Assembly (NCBI GenBank): GCA_022360095.1
Contig: JAKSDK010000448.1
Location: 276,181 to 340,180, forward strand
DNA: 64,000 nucleotides
From: Phycisphaerales bacterium
GTDB taxonomy: Bacteria > Planctomycetota > Phycisphaerae > UBA1845 > UTPLA1
Reading direction: 5' to 3'
The notes beneath the pieces were generated by a model. It had not been told where the DNA came from. It saw only the letters and a program-made list of their open reading frames with translations, and did no database searches. The translations under genes were made by a program, and so were the position numbers. How positions within the stretch are numbered: the stretch's first letter is position 1; each line of letters begins with the position of its first letter. Of the stretch, positions 26,734-35,263 are shown piece by piece.

Positions 26734-27885
26734 TCATATTAATAATTCAATAAGAGCCTGCACGTCCTCACCGTTGACTTCACCATTGCCGTCGATATCC
26801 GAAGGGCAAAAATCCCGTGGAATCGTGTTCCCGACAAGGACATCAACAAAAAAGATGACATCATCGAAATCGACGACCGCGTCAGCATTGATGTCGCCCT
26901 TCATACATTTTTCCTGTTCAGTGGGAACAAAAACGATACCGCCCGCCTGATCCAGACCGTCGGCCACTGGCACAACTTCACCGAAGTCCAGCGCATCGCC
27001 GTCTGCATTTAAATCCCGAACAAAATAAATCGTTCCCCCGGGATCTCCGGCGCCAATGTAAAGGCCGTTTGCACCATCCGTTGTAAGGACCGTCCCGGCA
27101 GTCAATCCACTTGCATACAGAATGACCTCCGAAAAATCGAGGACATCGTTATCGCCCGTAAGGTCACGGAGCTGGACGACCTCACCACTAGCGGCGCGAA
27201 CCAGGAAACTGTGTTGCCTATCAAGAACAGCCAGATCCTCACCAGGAGCGATGCCTTCGGAATAGCTGAGATTCTCGGCAAAATCAAGAAAATCTCCGTC
27301 GCCGTTTCGGTCTTCAAGAATGCGAATCGGGATGTCAAAGTCTAACTGGGCAACGAGAACAACACCGTCGGAACGGAGCGAAACGGCCACGGGAGAATTG
27401 AGAAGGTCTGCGACCGTCAGGGCCTCATCGATATCCAAAGCATCGCCGTCCCGGTTCAAGTCCCGCAGAACATGGAGCGTACCGTTCGCTGCATCCGCGA
27501 AGAAAACCCGGCCGTCCGCACCCGTCGCCAGTCCGGCCAGCATCGGCGCAGGATCGACCGCAGGAAGTCTGCCGTAAACCAACACTTCGGCAGAATCGAA
27601 TGCGTCTCCGTCTCCGTTTCGATCCTCCAGCACAAAAACCTCCGCACTTTGGGAGGCCCCTACAAACAAGAACTGGCCCCGAACCGTGATGCGATCCAAG
27701 CCCGCGGGGAGCCCATCGGCAAAAACCGTGCGTTCCGCGAAGTCGAGATAGTCGCCGTCGGAATTCAAATCGACCAGCTTCACAACTTGATGAGGACGAC
27801 TGACGAAAAGAGTCCCCGATTGCGCATTGGCGTAATCGACAACCATACAAGTGGCAATGAACAGTGGTAACGCGACGGTTCGCAT
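26734..27885 (-). CDS. Exported six-repeat beta-propeller-like protein with dockerin-like C-terminus
   Basis: The 383-aa protein has a signal peptide (VALPLFIATCMVVDYANAQ). It contains six repeats with the loop pattern DLNxDGDxLDFxE: DLNSDGDYLDFAE, DRNGDGDAFDSAE, DLNRDGDALDIDE, DRNGDGDFLDFAE, DLTGDNDVLDFSE and DLNADGDALDFGE, at intervals of about 45-50 residues. These are EF-hand-like calcium loops inside a probable six-bladed propeller. The C-terminus (CMKGDINADAVVDFDDVIFF and CPSDIDGNGEVNGEDVQAL) is a pair of dockerin-type calcium loops. GGGAGAGAGGGC precedes the ATG. The function is unknown; a surface or protein-interaction role is likely. Confidence 0.8.
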   Translation of the reverse strand: MRTVALPLFIATCMVVDYANAQSGTLFVSRPHQVVKLVDLNSDGDYLDFAERTVFADGLPAGLDRITVRGQFLFVGASQSAEVFVLEDRNGDGDAFDSAEVLVYGRLPAVDPAPMLAGLATGADGRVFFADAANGTLHVLRDLNRDGDALDIDEALTVADLLNSPVAVSLRSDGVVLVAQLDFDIPIRILEDRNGDGDFLDFAENLSYSEGIAPGEDLAVLDRQHSFLVRAASGEVVQLRDLTGDNDVLDFSEVILYASGLTAGTVLTTDGANGLYIGAGDPGGTIYFVRDLNADGDALDFGEVVPVADGLDQAGGIVFVPTEQEKCMKGDINADAVVDFDDVIFFVDVLVGNTIPRDFCPSDIDGNGEVNGEDVQALIELLI

Positions 27886-27941
27886 GCCCTCTCTCCCAAA
27901 AGCGCGAGTCTACTCGAACTGCTGAACATCGGAAATGAGAG

Positions 27942-27962
27942 AGTGCCATAAGAGGTGGCACT
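27942..27962. repeat. Perfect 7-bp inverted repeat upstream of the propeller gene and phage-like cassette
   Basis: AGTGCCA and TGGCACT with a 7-base spacer lie 57 bases upstream of the gene at 27885 and about 105 bases before the terminase gene. It could be an operator or hairpin; no regulator nearby is linked to it. Confidence 0.3.
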
Positions 27963-28066
27963 AGTCACCTTAAATCAGCATGAAAAAAAGAAAATAGACG
28001 AGACGCAGAGCAAGACTGACGGTGTTGTAACCAATGGACGACACGACGATCGCGAGCCCTTGAATT

Positions 28067-29428
28067 ATGCCGACCACAAGCGTCTCCGAATCGATTGATC
28101 CGGCAAAATCACAGCCCCTGGTGAGCCTGTTGCCCTATCAGAAAGCTGCTGTCGATCGCGAAGCTCGTCTGACCTGGAACTGCTGGTCGCGACAGACTGG
28201 CAAGAGTTTCACCTTCAGCCTGCGCCGAATTGTCCGGGGCCTGCGACGCCGGCGAAACCAAGTCATCCTATCGGCCGGAGAACGCCAAAGCCGCGAAGTC
28301 ATGGAGAAAGTGCGCATGCATTGCCATGCGATGAAGATCTGGTGCGAGGTCACCGGCCACGGCCTTTTCAAAAACACCACGTTCCGCCAGTTGGAAGCTC
28401 GACTGCCGGGAAACATTCGAATCATCGCGCTGCCGGCCAATCCACTTACGGCAAGGGGATTCACCGGAGATGTCTTCCTCGATGAGTTCGCGATGCATCG
28501 AGACGATGACGCCATCTGGTCGGCGCTGTTCCCGACATTATTGCGGGGCGAGGGCGAACTGGACGTGGCGTCGACACCGCGCGGCCAAAAGAACATGTTC
28601 TATCGCCTGCGAACAAATCAGAACTTTGAACATGACACCGTCACGTTGGCCAAGGCGGTGTCGCTGAGCCTCGACGTGGACGCCGAGGCGATGCGCTCGG
28701 CCATCGGCGACGAACAATCATGGCGGCAGGAGTTTTGTTGCGAATTCATCGATGAAGCAACAAGCTTCATGACTTATGACTTGATCCGTGCTTGCCAGGA
28801 TGTCCAACTGGATACTCCGGTGGATTGGGATGTGCTGCAACGTCGAGAAGCTGAAGTGTACGCCGGCATCGACGTGGGACGATATCGGGACGTCACCGCA
28901 ATCTGGCTTTGGGAGAACGCAAGGGCGCAAACCGAGGCGGCGATGCATGAGAACATCTTCGTGACACGCGGCCTGATCGTCCTGGAATCGACACCCTTCA
29001 GTGAGCAGGAAGCAACGATCGCACGCGTATTGCAACAACGCGGCGTACGGCGTTGTTGCGTCGATGCAACCGGCATGGGTTTACAGCTCGCGGAGCGACT
29101 CGCCGAACGATTCGGTGAACATCGCGTGGAACCCGTGGTGTTCACTGCGGGGCTTAAGAGCCAACTCGCCGGTGGCCTGCGTGTCCTGGCAGAGCGCGGC
29201 CAGCTCAGAATCCCTCCGGACGAGACCATTACCAATGATTGGCACTCCATCACGCGGTTGGTGACAAGCGGCGGGCACTTACGCTTCGAAGCAGACCGAT
29301 CAAGTGGCGGGCACGCGGATCGGTTCTGGGCCGCGGCGCTGGGCATCCATGCTGCGGAAACCACATCCGGCAACACCGGCCTGGTCACGAACGGACAATT
29401 GAGATTCTCGCGCAAAGGCGTCTGGTGA
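28067..29428 (+). CDS. Phage terminase large subunit (Mu gp28-like)
   Basis: The 453-aa protein is the packaging motor and nuclease of a Mu-type head. It has the ATPase Walker A-like SRQTGKS (41-47), then ARGFTGDVFLDEFA with the Walker B acidic pair, and the sequence VASTPRGQKNMFY as the coupling motif. The C-terminal nuclease (RNase H-like) domain shows YAGIDVGRYRDVTAIW, CVDATGMG and HADRFWAAALG, with acidic metal-binding residues. Similarity is to the FluMu family as judged from motifs. It is the first gene of the cassette; the start ATG at 28067 has no strong Shine-Dalgarno sequence. No small terminase subunit precedes it. Confidence 0.88.
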   Translation: MPTTSVSESIDPAKSQPLVSLLPYQKAAVDREARLTWNCWSRQTGKSFTFSLRRIVRGLRRRRNQVILSAGERQSREVMEKVRMHCHAMKIWCEVTGHGLFKNTTFRQLEARLPGNIRIIALPANPLTARGFTGDVFLDEFAMHRDDDAIWSALFPTLLRGEGELDVASTPRGQKNMFYRLRTNQNFEHDTVTLAKAVSLSLDVDAEAMRSAIGDEQSWRQEFCCEFIDEATSFMTYDLIRACQDVQLDTPVDWDVLQRREAEVYAGIDVGRYRDVTAIWLWENARAQTEAAMHENIFVTRGLIVLESTPFSEQEATIARVLQQRGVRRCCVDATGMGLQLAERLAERFGEHRVEPVVFTAGLKSQLAGGLRVLAERGQLRIPPDETITNDWHSITRLVTSGGHLRFEADRSSGGHADRFWAAALGIHAAETTSGNTGLVTNGQLRFSRKGVW

Positions 29429-29555
29429 GGGTTCGAACTTGAGCCGCAAGTAACGAAAATATGCATCGAACATCGCCCATGGCGGAAGCCGTGGGCCGGA
29501 TTCCTCAATACTTGTCGATCATATCACCCACGAACAAATCCGGAGGACAAAAGGC

Positions 29556-30866
29556 ATGGGATTCATGGAACGATTCGTCAATGCAATACGCCCGCGTTCG
29601 AACGAGAACCCCAGACCAGGAGTCCTGACCGGACGTCACAAGGACCTCTGGCGCGAATATCCCGCTGACGGCCTTACGCCGCAAAGACTGATATCGATTT
29701 TCCGACAAGCGGATACAGGATCGCTGTCGGCTCAGATGGCGCTGTTTGAGCAAATGGAGGAAAAAGATGCGCATCTTTTCAGCGTCGCCAATACACGGCG
29801 ATTGGCCATCACCGGCCTGCCTTGGGAAATCGTATCGGCAGCCGAAATGCCCGGATGGGCGTCGGCGCGAAGCGTGTCCAATGATCGAAAACGCGCAGAT
29901 GCAGCCGCGGCGTTCTGTGACTCAACCCTGCGAAATCTCTGTCGATTCGAGGAGACGCTGGCTCACCTGTCCCTGGCACTTGGGCGTAATCTCGCCGTCG
30001 TAGAACTCGTATGGGAAGCGACGCCGTCCGGACTTCGCTTGACGGAGACGCTTCCCATCGAATTCGAACGCTTGATGATGGACGACACGGGCGCAATTCG
30101 AATCCTCACGCAAGAATCCGAGGTTGAAGGAATCCGCCTGCCGCCGGACAAATTCATCGTCCACACCCCACACCCGCAAAGCGGACACGCCATGCGAGGA
30201 GGGCTTTCACGAGTCACCGCCCTGTCGTACTTGGCCAAACACTTCGCCATAAAAGACTGGCTGATCTTTGCCGAAGTCTTCGGAATGCCCGTACGCGTTG
30301 CACGATATCAGCCGAATGCTACACCGGAAGAGAAACGCGAGTTGCTCGACATGCTGAAGCAACTCGGCGCTGACGCGACAGGAGTTTTCTCCAAGGCCGT
30401 TGAAGTCGAAATCAAACAGACGCGAACACCCGGCGAAACGAACCTTTATGAAAACCTGTGCTTCTACTTCGATCGCGAGATCAGCAAAGCCTGGCTCGGC
30501 CAGACACTGACCACCGACACGATTCGCACGAGGTCCAGCGCCGGGGCGGCCACGATCCACGATCGGGTCCGACGCGATTTGAGAGACGACGATCTCCGGA
30601 AAGAGGCCAACACCATACGGCGCGACTTACTGTCACCGCTGGCCAGGTTCGAGTTCGGCCCGGACGTGCCGGTCCCATACTTCCGTCGAATTCTCGATCA
30701 AACACTCGACCCTGAAGAACTGAGCCGCGTGCTGGACATCGCGGTGAATCATTTGGGTGCACGGATACCGACGCGATGGGTCCACGGCGCGTTGGGCGTC
30801 CCCGAAGCTCAACCCGGCGAAGCAGTGCTGCCCGGTTCACGAGGCGCGAACGCAGAGCAAGTCTAA
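29556..30866 (+). CDS. Phage portal protein, DUF935 family (Mu gp29-like)
   Basis: The 436-aa product matches DUF935 portal proteins: YPADGLTPQRLISIFRQADT near the N-terminus, MEEKDAHLFSVANTRRLAITG, a central FIVHTPHP, and the C-terminal WLGQTLTTD and RRILDQTLDPEEL. In Mu the portal forms the dodecameric channel for DNA at one head vertex. It starts with ATG 29556 after GGAGGACAAAAGGC. It follows the terminase with a 127-base gap, in the same order as in Mu. The Mu gene for gp30 (minor head protein F) that normally comes next is not found. Confidence 0.88.
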   Translation: MGFMERFVNAIRPRSNENPRPGVLTGRHKDLWREYPADGLTPQRLISIFRQADTGSLSAQMALFEQMEEKDAHLFSVANTRRLAITGLPWEIVSAAEMPGWASARSVSNDRKRADAAAAFCDSTLRNLCRFEETLAHLSLALGRNLAVVELVWEATPSGLRLTETLPIEFERLMMDDTGAIRILTQESEVEGIRLPPDKFIVHTPHPQSGHAMRGGLSRVTALSYLAKHFAIKDWLIFAEVFGMPVRVARYQPNATPEEKRELLDMLKQLGADATGVFSKAVEVEIKQTRTPGETNLYENLCFYFDREISKAWLGQTLTTDTIRTRSSAGAATIHDRVRRDLRDDDLRKEANTIRRDLLSPLARFEFGPDVPVPYFRRILDQTLDPEELSRVLDIAVNHLGARIPTRWVHGALGVPEAQPGEAVLPGSRGANAEQV

Positions 30867-30906
30867 AGATCGAACGCACACCAAGGCAAAAAGAATGGAG
30901 GATGTG

Positions 30907-31914
30907 ATGCTGGCAAAGACTGAAAAAATAGAGACGGATGTCGAACAGATCGTCCTGGAGGCATCGGCCCTGGATGAAACTGTCGTCGCGGACGAACAAA
31001 CCGTTCCCAATCGAATCCTGATCGTTCCGGTCGGCCACGTGAAAAGCACCTCAGGTTCGTTCCTCGTGGACGAGGAAGCCATCTCGATGACAGTCGCGTC
31101 GTTTAAGGCGCACGGCACGGACCTGCCGATCGACTACGAGCATCAGACACTGGGCGGACCGTATAGCTCACCCACGGGACAGGCGCCAGCGGCCGGCTGG
31201 ATCAAGGCTTTGACCCAAATCCAAGCACCGGCATCTGTGACCGCCGAAGACGGTACGACCCCGGAACCGGGTTTGTGGGCGGAAGTGTCCTGGACGGCAG
31301 AGGCACGAGAGAAGCTGACACATAAGCAGTATCGCTACATATCACCGGTCGCCCTCGTACGCAAATCGGATCGCCGACTGGTCGGAATTCATTCCGTCGC
31401 ACTCACGAACAAACCGGCAATCGTGGGCATGCGGCCCGTCGTCAATCGACTCGTCACAACACGCGTTCATCATACGCCGGACAACAACACCTCTACCAAG
31501 AGTGCAACAATGCTGGCACTACGCGAAGCACTGACCCTGGACGACTCCACGGACGACCGGACCGTCCTGGCCGAAGCGGTGCGGCACATTCAGGTCCTCC
31601 GGCGAACGGAGGCTGTAAGGCAGGCGACGGATCGTGTCGCGACGGCCATGGCTGCGGGCAAATTGTCAGTCTGCCAACGGGATTGGGCCTTGAGCCTCGC
31701 GGAACGAGACCCTGCTGAATTCGACCGATGGGCCGCATCGGCACCGAAAGTGGTCACACTGGGGCGAACCTCTCCTCCGGGTGAGACCGCCGCCGATCGA
31801 AGCACGGTCGAATCGACAGCCAGGGCCGAATGGCGCTCCAACAAGAACTTTCTCGAGAAGTTTTGCAGCGAAGATGCATACGCGGCCAACGCAGTACGCG
31901 AATGCCGACTCTAG
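30907..31914 (+). CDS. Phage head maturation protease with C-terminal scaffold-like part (Mu protease I-like)
   Basis: The 335-aa product carries the Mu I-type protease landmarks: a hydrophobic-rich start domain ending in FKAHGTDLPIDYEHQ, the conserved DYEHQ histidine, RYISPVALV, and SVALTNKPAI. The C-terminal 130 residues are alanine/glutamate-rich and helical (LREALTLDDSTDD to WRSNKNFLEKFCSED), as expected of a scaffold. I start at ATG 30907, which has GGAGG five bases upstream; ATG 30895 is an alternative. In Mu a scaffold protein (Z) is made from an internal start in the same frame; an in-frame ATG at 31510 could do the same here. The family is inferred from motif order and gene position. 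Confidence 0.75.
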   Translation: MLAKTEKIETDVEQIVLEASALDETVVADEQTVPNRILIVPVGHVKSTSGSFLVDEEAISMTVASFKAHGTDLPIDYEHQTLGGPYSSPTGQAPAAGWIKALTQIQAPASVTAEDGTTPEPGLWAEVSWTAEAREKLTHKQYRYISPVALVRKSDRRLVGIHSVALTNKPAIVGMRPVVNRLVTTRVHHTPDNNTSTKSATMLALREALTLDDSTDDRTVLAEAVRHIQVLRRTEAVRQATDRVATAMAAGKLSVCQRDWALSLAERDPAEFDRWAASAPKVVTLGRTSPPGETAADRSTVESTARAEWRSNKNFLEKFCSEDAYAANAVRECRL

Positions 31915-32010
31915 TTAATCGTGATCCGTCTGCGCAAACGAGCAGGGAACGCAACCGGGACCGCTCACTCAATTCAGTGCGACGCACTGTGACAATGAAG
32001 GGAGAAGACG

Positions 32011-32769
32011 ATGGCACTGACGGCAAATCGGGATTTGAATCGTTATGTGGATCAGGAACTGCGCTCGTTTCCAGTGGCAGCATCGGAACACGTCTGGAAA
32101 GGCGCCTTTGTCGGAGTGGACCGAACGACAGGATACGTGCGAAACCTGCAATCCGAAGATCTGTTCGCCGGCATTGCCTACGAGGAGATCGACAACACCA
32201 ACGGCAGCGACGGCGAAGTATCCGTTCGTCTGTATACGCAGGGTGACTTCGTGCTAACAACCCTTGCTGCCAGCCAGGCCTTGCTCGGCAGCGCGGTGTA
32301 CGCCATCGACAACGAAATTACGACGCTTCTGCCGTCCGAGGGAGCCACCTACATGGGTGTGTTCATGGCGCTCCTCGGCTCCGGCGCAGGAATCGTGCGA
32401 ATCCTGCCTATGGGCTCGCAGCAAGTGGAAGAAACCGTGACCGTGGCGATCTCAGGATCGACGAGCGCCGCCGTCACACATCCGGTCATGATCCCGCAGC
32501 GAAACATCAGAGTGATCAGTCTGGAGGTCTCCCTTATCACCATCCCGGATCAAGGAAACCTCGACGTCGGAACCACGCTGGCCGACCCGGACGAATTGGT
32601 CAATGCCTTCAACCTGGCCACACTTTCGTCGAATACACCGGCAGCCCCAATATTGGCATCAAATCGCAAGGTGGATGCGGGCATTCCCATTCTGGCCAAG
32701 GTCGGCCAAGCCACGAGCACCGCCGCCGACGGCGGAATGCTGACGATGCGCTATATCGAATTGCCGTAA
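32011..32769 (+). CDS. Probable head decoration or structural protein (DUF2190-like N-terminus)
   Basis: The 252-aa protein begins with a segment (FPVAASEHVWKGAFVGVDRT, then YVRNLQSEDLFAGIAYEE) that looks like the DUF2190 or decoration-protein fold: an open beta barrel with SGxVRxL and FxGIAxE turns. The C-terminal half, after residue 140, is different (SLEVSLITIPDQGNLDVG) and may be an added domain. Its position, between protease and capsid, is that of Mu gp33-like decoration genes. The start ATG at 32011 follows AAGGGAGAAGACG. Structural assignment rests on position and the partial motif match. Confidence 0.55.
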   Translation: MALTANRDLNRYVDQELRSFPVAASEHVWKGAFVGVDRTTGYVRNLQSEDLFAGIAYEEIDNTNGSDGEVSVRLYTQGDFVLTTLAASQALLGSAVYAIDNEITTLLPSEGATYMGVFMALLGSGAGIVRILPMGSQQVEETVTVAISGSTSAAVTHPVMIPQRNIRVISLEVSLITIPDQGNLDVGTTLADPDELVNAFNLATLSSNTPAAPILASNRKVDAGIPILAKVGQATSTAADGGMLTMRYIELP

Positions 32770-32830
32770 GCCAAGGTCGTAGCAAACAGACTCGAAAAAT
32801 GACGAATGTAAATACCAGGGAGCAAGAATT

Positions 32831-33745
32831 ATGGCGGTCATCAGTACAGGATTGTTAACCAAAGGCGTCCGGAGTGATTTCTTCAATCGCATGGAAGCCA
32901 CGCCGAACCATTTTCGGGACTTGTCGACGCGAATCGTCTCGACCACCGATCAGGAAAACTATCGATGGTTGGGAACCGTGCCGAAGATTCGAGAATGGGG
33001 CACGGGACGACTTGCACAAGGCCTGCGGTCGGAGAGCTATTCGGTCGAAAACCTCAAATATGAAGCCACGATCGAAGTCGACAGAGACGAGATCAGCGAC
33101 GATCAGACCGGACAGATCCGCCTCCGCGTGGGCGAGCTGGCACAAAGAGCCGCAACACACAAGGACTTCCTCATTTCTCACCTGTTGATCGACGGAGAAA
33201 CTTCGGGCAACAACAGCTATGACGGCGTCAGTTTCTTCAACGCGGCGCACGAATCCGGAGCCTCGGGCCAACAGAGCAACCTTCTGACGTTCGACGCCGT
33301 TGACTCGGACGCACCGACCGCGGAGGAATTCAAGGCGGCCCTGGCAGAGGCAATCGCCCAAATGCTGGCTTTCAAAGACGATCAGGGCGAGCCCGCCCTA
33401 TTCTCCGCATCCGGCATGGTCTGCGTCGTGCCGCCTACGATGCTGTTCACAGCGTCCGAAGCAATCAATGCGACGGTTGTCGGCAACGACACCAACATCT
33501 TGAAAGGCATCGCACGCGTGATCTCGTTTCCGTGGCTCACGGACAAATCGAAATGGTATCTACTGAAAACAGACGGGGTCGTACGACCCTTCATTTTTCA
33601 GGATCGAGAACCCATTGAACTCAACGCGCTAACGGAGGATTCGGATGAAGGCTTCTTGCGCGAGAAGTTCCTCTTCGGCGTTCGCGCTCGATACCGAATG
33701 GCCTACGGCTATTGGCAGTTCGCCGTTCGCACGGACTTCAACTAG
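32831..33745 (+). CDS. Major capsid protein, Mu gpT-like
   Basis: The 304-aa protein is the shell protein of a Mu-type head. Typical gpT segments are present: TKGVRSDFFNRMEATPN, NYRWLGTVPKIREWG, NLKYEATIEVDRDEISDDQ, the FLISHLLIDG helix, CVVPPTMLFTASEA, and the terminal GVRARYRMAYGYWQFAVR. GpT proteins have the HK97-like fold. It starts with ATG after GGGAGCAAGAATT. A 154-base gap without a gene follows before gp36. Confidence 0.92.
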   Translation: MAVISTGLLTKGVRSDFFNRMEATPNHFRDLSTRIVSTTDQENYRWLGTVPKIREWGTGRLAQGLRSESYSVENLKYEATIEVDRDEISDDQTGQIRLRVGELAQRAATHKDFLISHLLIDGETSGNNSYDGVSFFNAAHESGASGQQSNLLTFDAVDSDAPTAEEFKAALAEAIAQMLAFKDDQGEPALFSASGMVCVVPPTMLFTASEAINATVVGNDTNILKGIARVISFPWLTDKSKWYLLKTDGVVRPFIFQDREPIELNALTEDSDEGFLREKFLFGVRARYRMAYGYWQFAVRTDFN

Positions 33746-33899
33746 CGGAACCACGAATGCTTGGACGGACATCGTCGGAGCCTTCCGGCATGTGCGGGTG
33801 CCGGTTCGCAGGCGATCGGTCGGGTCGTTTGGGTGTTGCGGCCCGAGCCGGTCGCCCGCATAAGAAACATGACTTCCAGAGAAATCAGGTGGCGCCGCC

Positions 33900-34343
33900 A
33901 TGACCTACGTAACCAACAATGATGTCCAGGCCTGGCTGGGAACACAGGCCTATATCAAACTCACCGACGATTCCGGCAGCGGAACCGCCGACGAAACGAA
34001 GGTCGACGAAGCAAGGTTCGGCGCCGAAGGCGAGGCCAACAGTTACTTGGCCACAAGATACAAAGTGCCGGTGGATGTTTCTTCAGAGCCGGAAATCGAG
34101 GCCGTCCTGAGGTCGTTTCTCCTTGACCTGGTGTCCTATCGCTTGCACAGCCGACGCCCTCCGGTGCCGGATGATATCGCTCGTCGCCGTGACGAAGCAG
34201 TGACCTGGCTCAGCAGAGTCTCGTCGGGCATGGTGCAACTCCCGTCGGCCCTCGCAGTGCAGGAAAATTCGGCACTCGGCATTGTCGGGCGAGCGGTCGG
34301 ACCGGATCGAGAAATGACCCGCAAAAAACTGAAAGACTTATAA
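33900..34343 (+). CDS. Head-tail connector-like protein (DUF1320, Mu gp36-like)
   Basis: The 147-aa protein matches DUF1320/gp36 proteins: an N-terminal YVTNNDVQAWLG segment, acidic middle, AEGEANSYLATRYKVPV, then LRSFLLDLVSYRLHSRRPPVPDD and AVTWLSRVSSGMVQLP. In Mu-like phages this small helical protein follows the capsid gene and probably belongs to the head-tail connector. Order and size agree. It ends 28 bases before the next gene. Confidence 0.85.
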   Translation: MTYVTNNDVQAWLGTQAYIKLTDDSGSGTADETKVDEARFGAEGEANSYLATRYKVPVDVSSEPEIEAVLRSFLLDLVSYRLHSRRPPVPDDIARRRDEAVTWLSRVSSGMVQLPSALAVQENSALGIVGRAVGPDREMTRKKLKDL

Positions 34344-34371
34344 GAACGCGCAAGAAGAGTGAGGTCGAACC

Positions 34372-35211
34372 GTGTCGCGCCTGGGTGATCTGGAAAATAC
34401 GATCGTCAGCAAACTGTCACAAGCCGCGATTTCGGGGGAGCCGGCATTTGCGACGGTCCGCAGTGTTTCCGGAGGAAATCGCCCGGCACTGCGCGAGGCA
34501 CTGCGACGCGAGCGAATGCCCGCCGCGTTTGTCGCGTTCACGGACGAGCCGACGGCACCGGAAATCCGCGATCAAGTACGAGGAGCAAAGTTCGTCGTGC
34601 TCGTTGCGGCTCGAGCGCTTCGCGTGGCATCAGACCCTCGTCACGGCGACTCGGACACCGTCGGTACGTTCGGACTCCTGGAAGCCTCACGATCCGAATT
34701 GGACAACTATGAGCCCTCCGCCGGCTTTCGACTGGTGAACGTTCATGAGAAGTTCGTCGACGCCGACGATCGATTCGCAATCTACGAATTGCTCTATCGC
34801 GTCTGGCCCGTCGTGAATGAAAATCCGTCGCTGATGTTTGACGGACAGGCCCTCGCGGGAAGTGACAGCCGAATGGCACTACGGGTCGGACCGTTTGAGG
34901 TTGAACAGACGACATTCGGCTTTTCGGGGAGCAGTGGAATCTTCCGGACAGCCCTGGCCGTCAAGCCGCTCCAGATCCTCTGGCTTGGTCAGGTCCGTGC
35001 ACCAAGTCAAAGTGGATTAAACACGATCGAATCCAATATCGAAACACGAGTCGTCGGACAGGTTCCGGGAGAAATGATCGACGGATCGATGCGCTCATTC
35101 TCGGATTGCGTACTCGATCGATATGTGCGACACGGATCGCGCCGGAGCGAGGAAGGAATGATCGTGCAGGAAGCGGAGCTTCACTTTACGCAGTTGAATC
35201 CATTGACCTAG
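34372..35211 (+). CDS. Mu gp37-like tail/connector protein with an additional C-terminal domain
   Basis: The 279-aa protein starts with GTG (GAGG at Shine-Dalgarno distance). Its first 150 residues have the gp37 (DUF1834-like) layout: an N-terminal helix (LGDLENTIVSKLSQ), FVVLVAARA, and YELLYRVWPVVNENPSL. The remaining about 120 residues (VGPFEVEQTTFGFSG onwards) form a second beta-rich domain that ordinary gp37 proteins lack. It follows gp36 directly, which supports the identification. The last recognisable Mu homologue of the cassette; later genes diverge. Confidence 0.55.
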   Translation: MSRLGDLENTIVSKLSQAAISGEPAFATVRSVSGGNRPALREALRRERMPAAFVAFTDEPTAPEIRDQVRGAKFVVLVAARALRVASDPRHGDSDTVGTFGLLEASRSELDNYEPSAGFRLVNVHEKFVDADDRFAIYELLYRVWPVVNENPSLMFDGQALAGSDSRMALRVGPFEVEQTTFGFSGSSGIFRTALAVKPLQILWLGQVRAPSQSGLNTIESNIETRVVGQVPGEMIDGSMRSFSDCVLDRYVRHGSRRSEEGMIVQEAELHFTQLNPLT

Positions 35212-35263
35212 ATTCATGAGCTACGCTCCCCAACGAAACAGAACCGCCATTGAGTGACAGATT

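Noticed and set aside
27886..28066. Possible left attachment site or target duplication of the virion cassette
   Set aside because: No direct repeat was found matching sequence at the right boundary near 41050; only a short inverted repeat is present.
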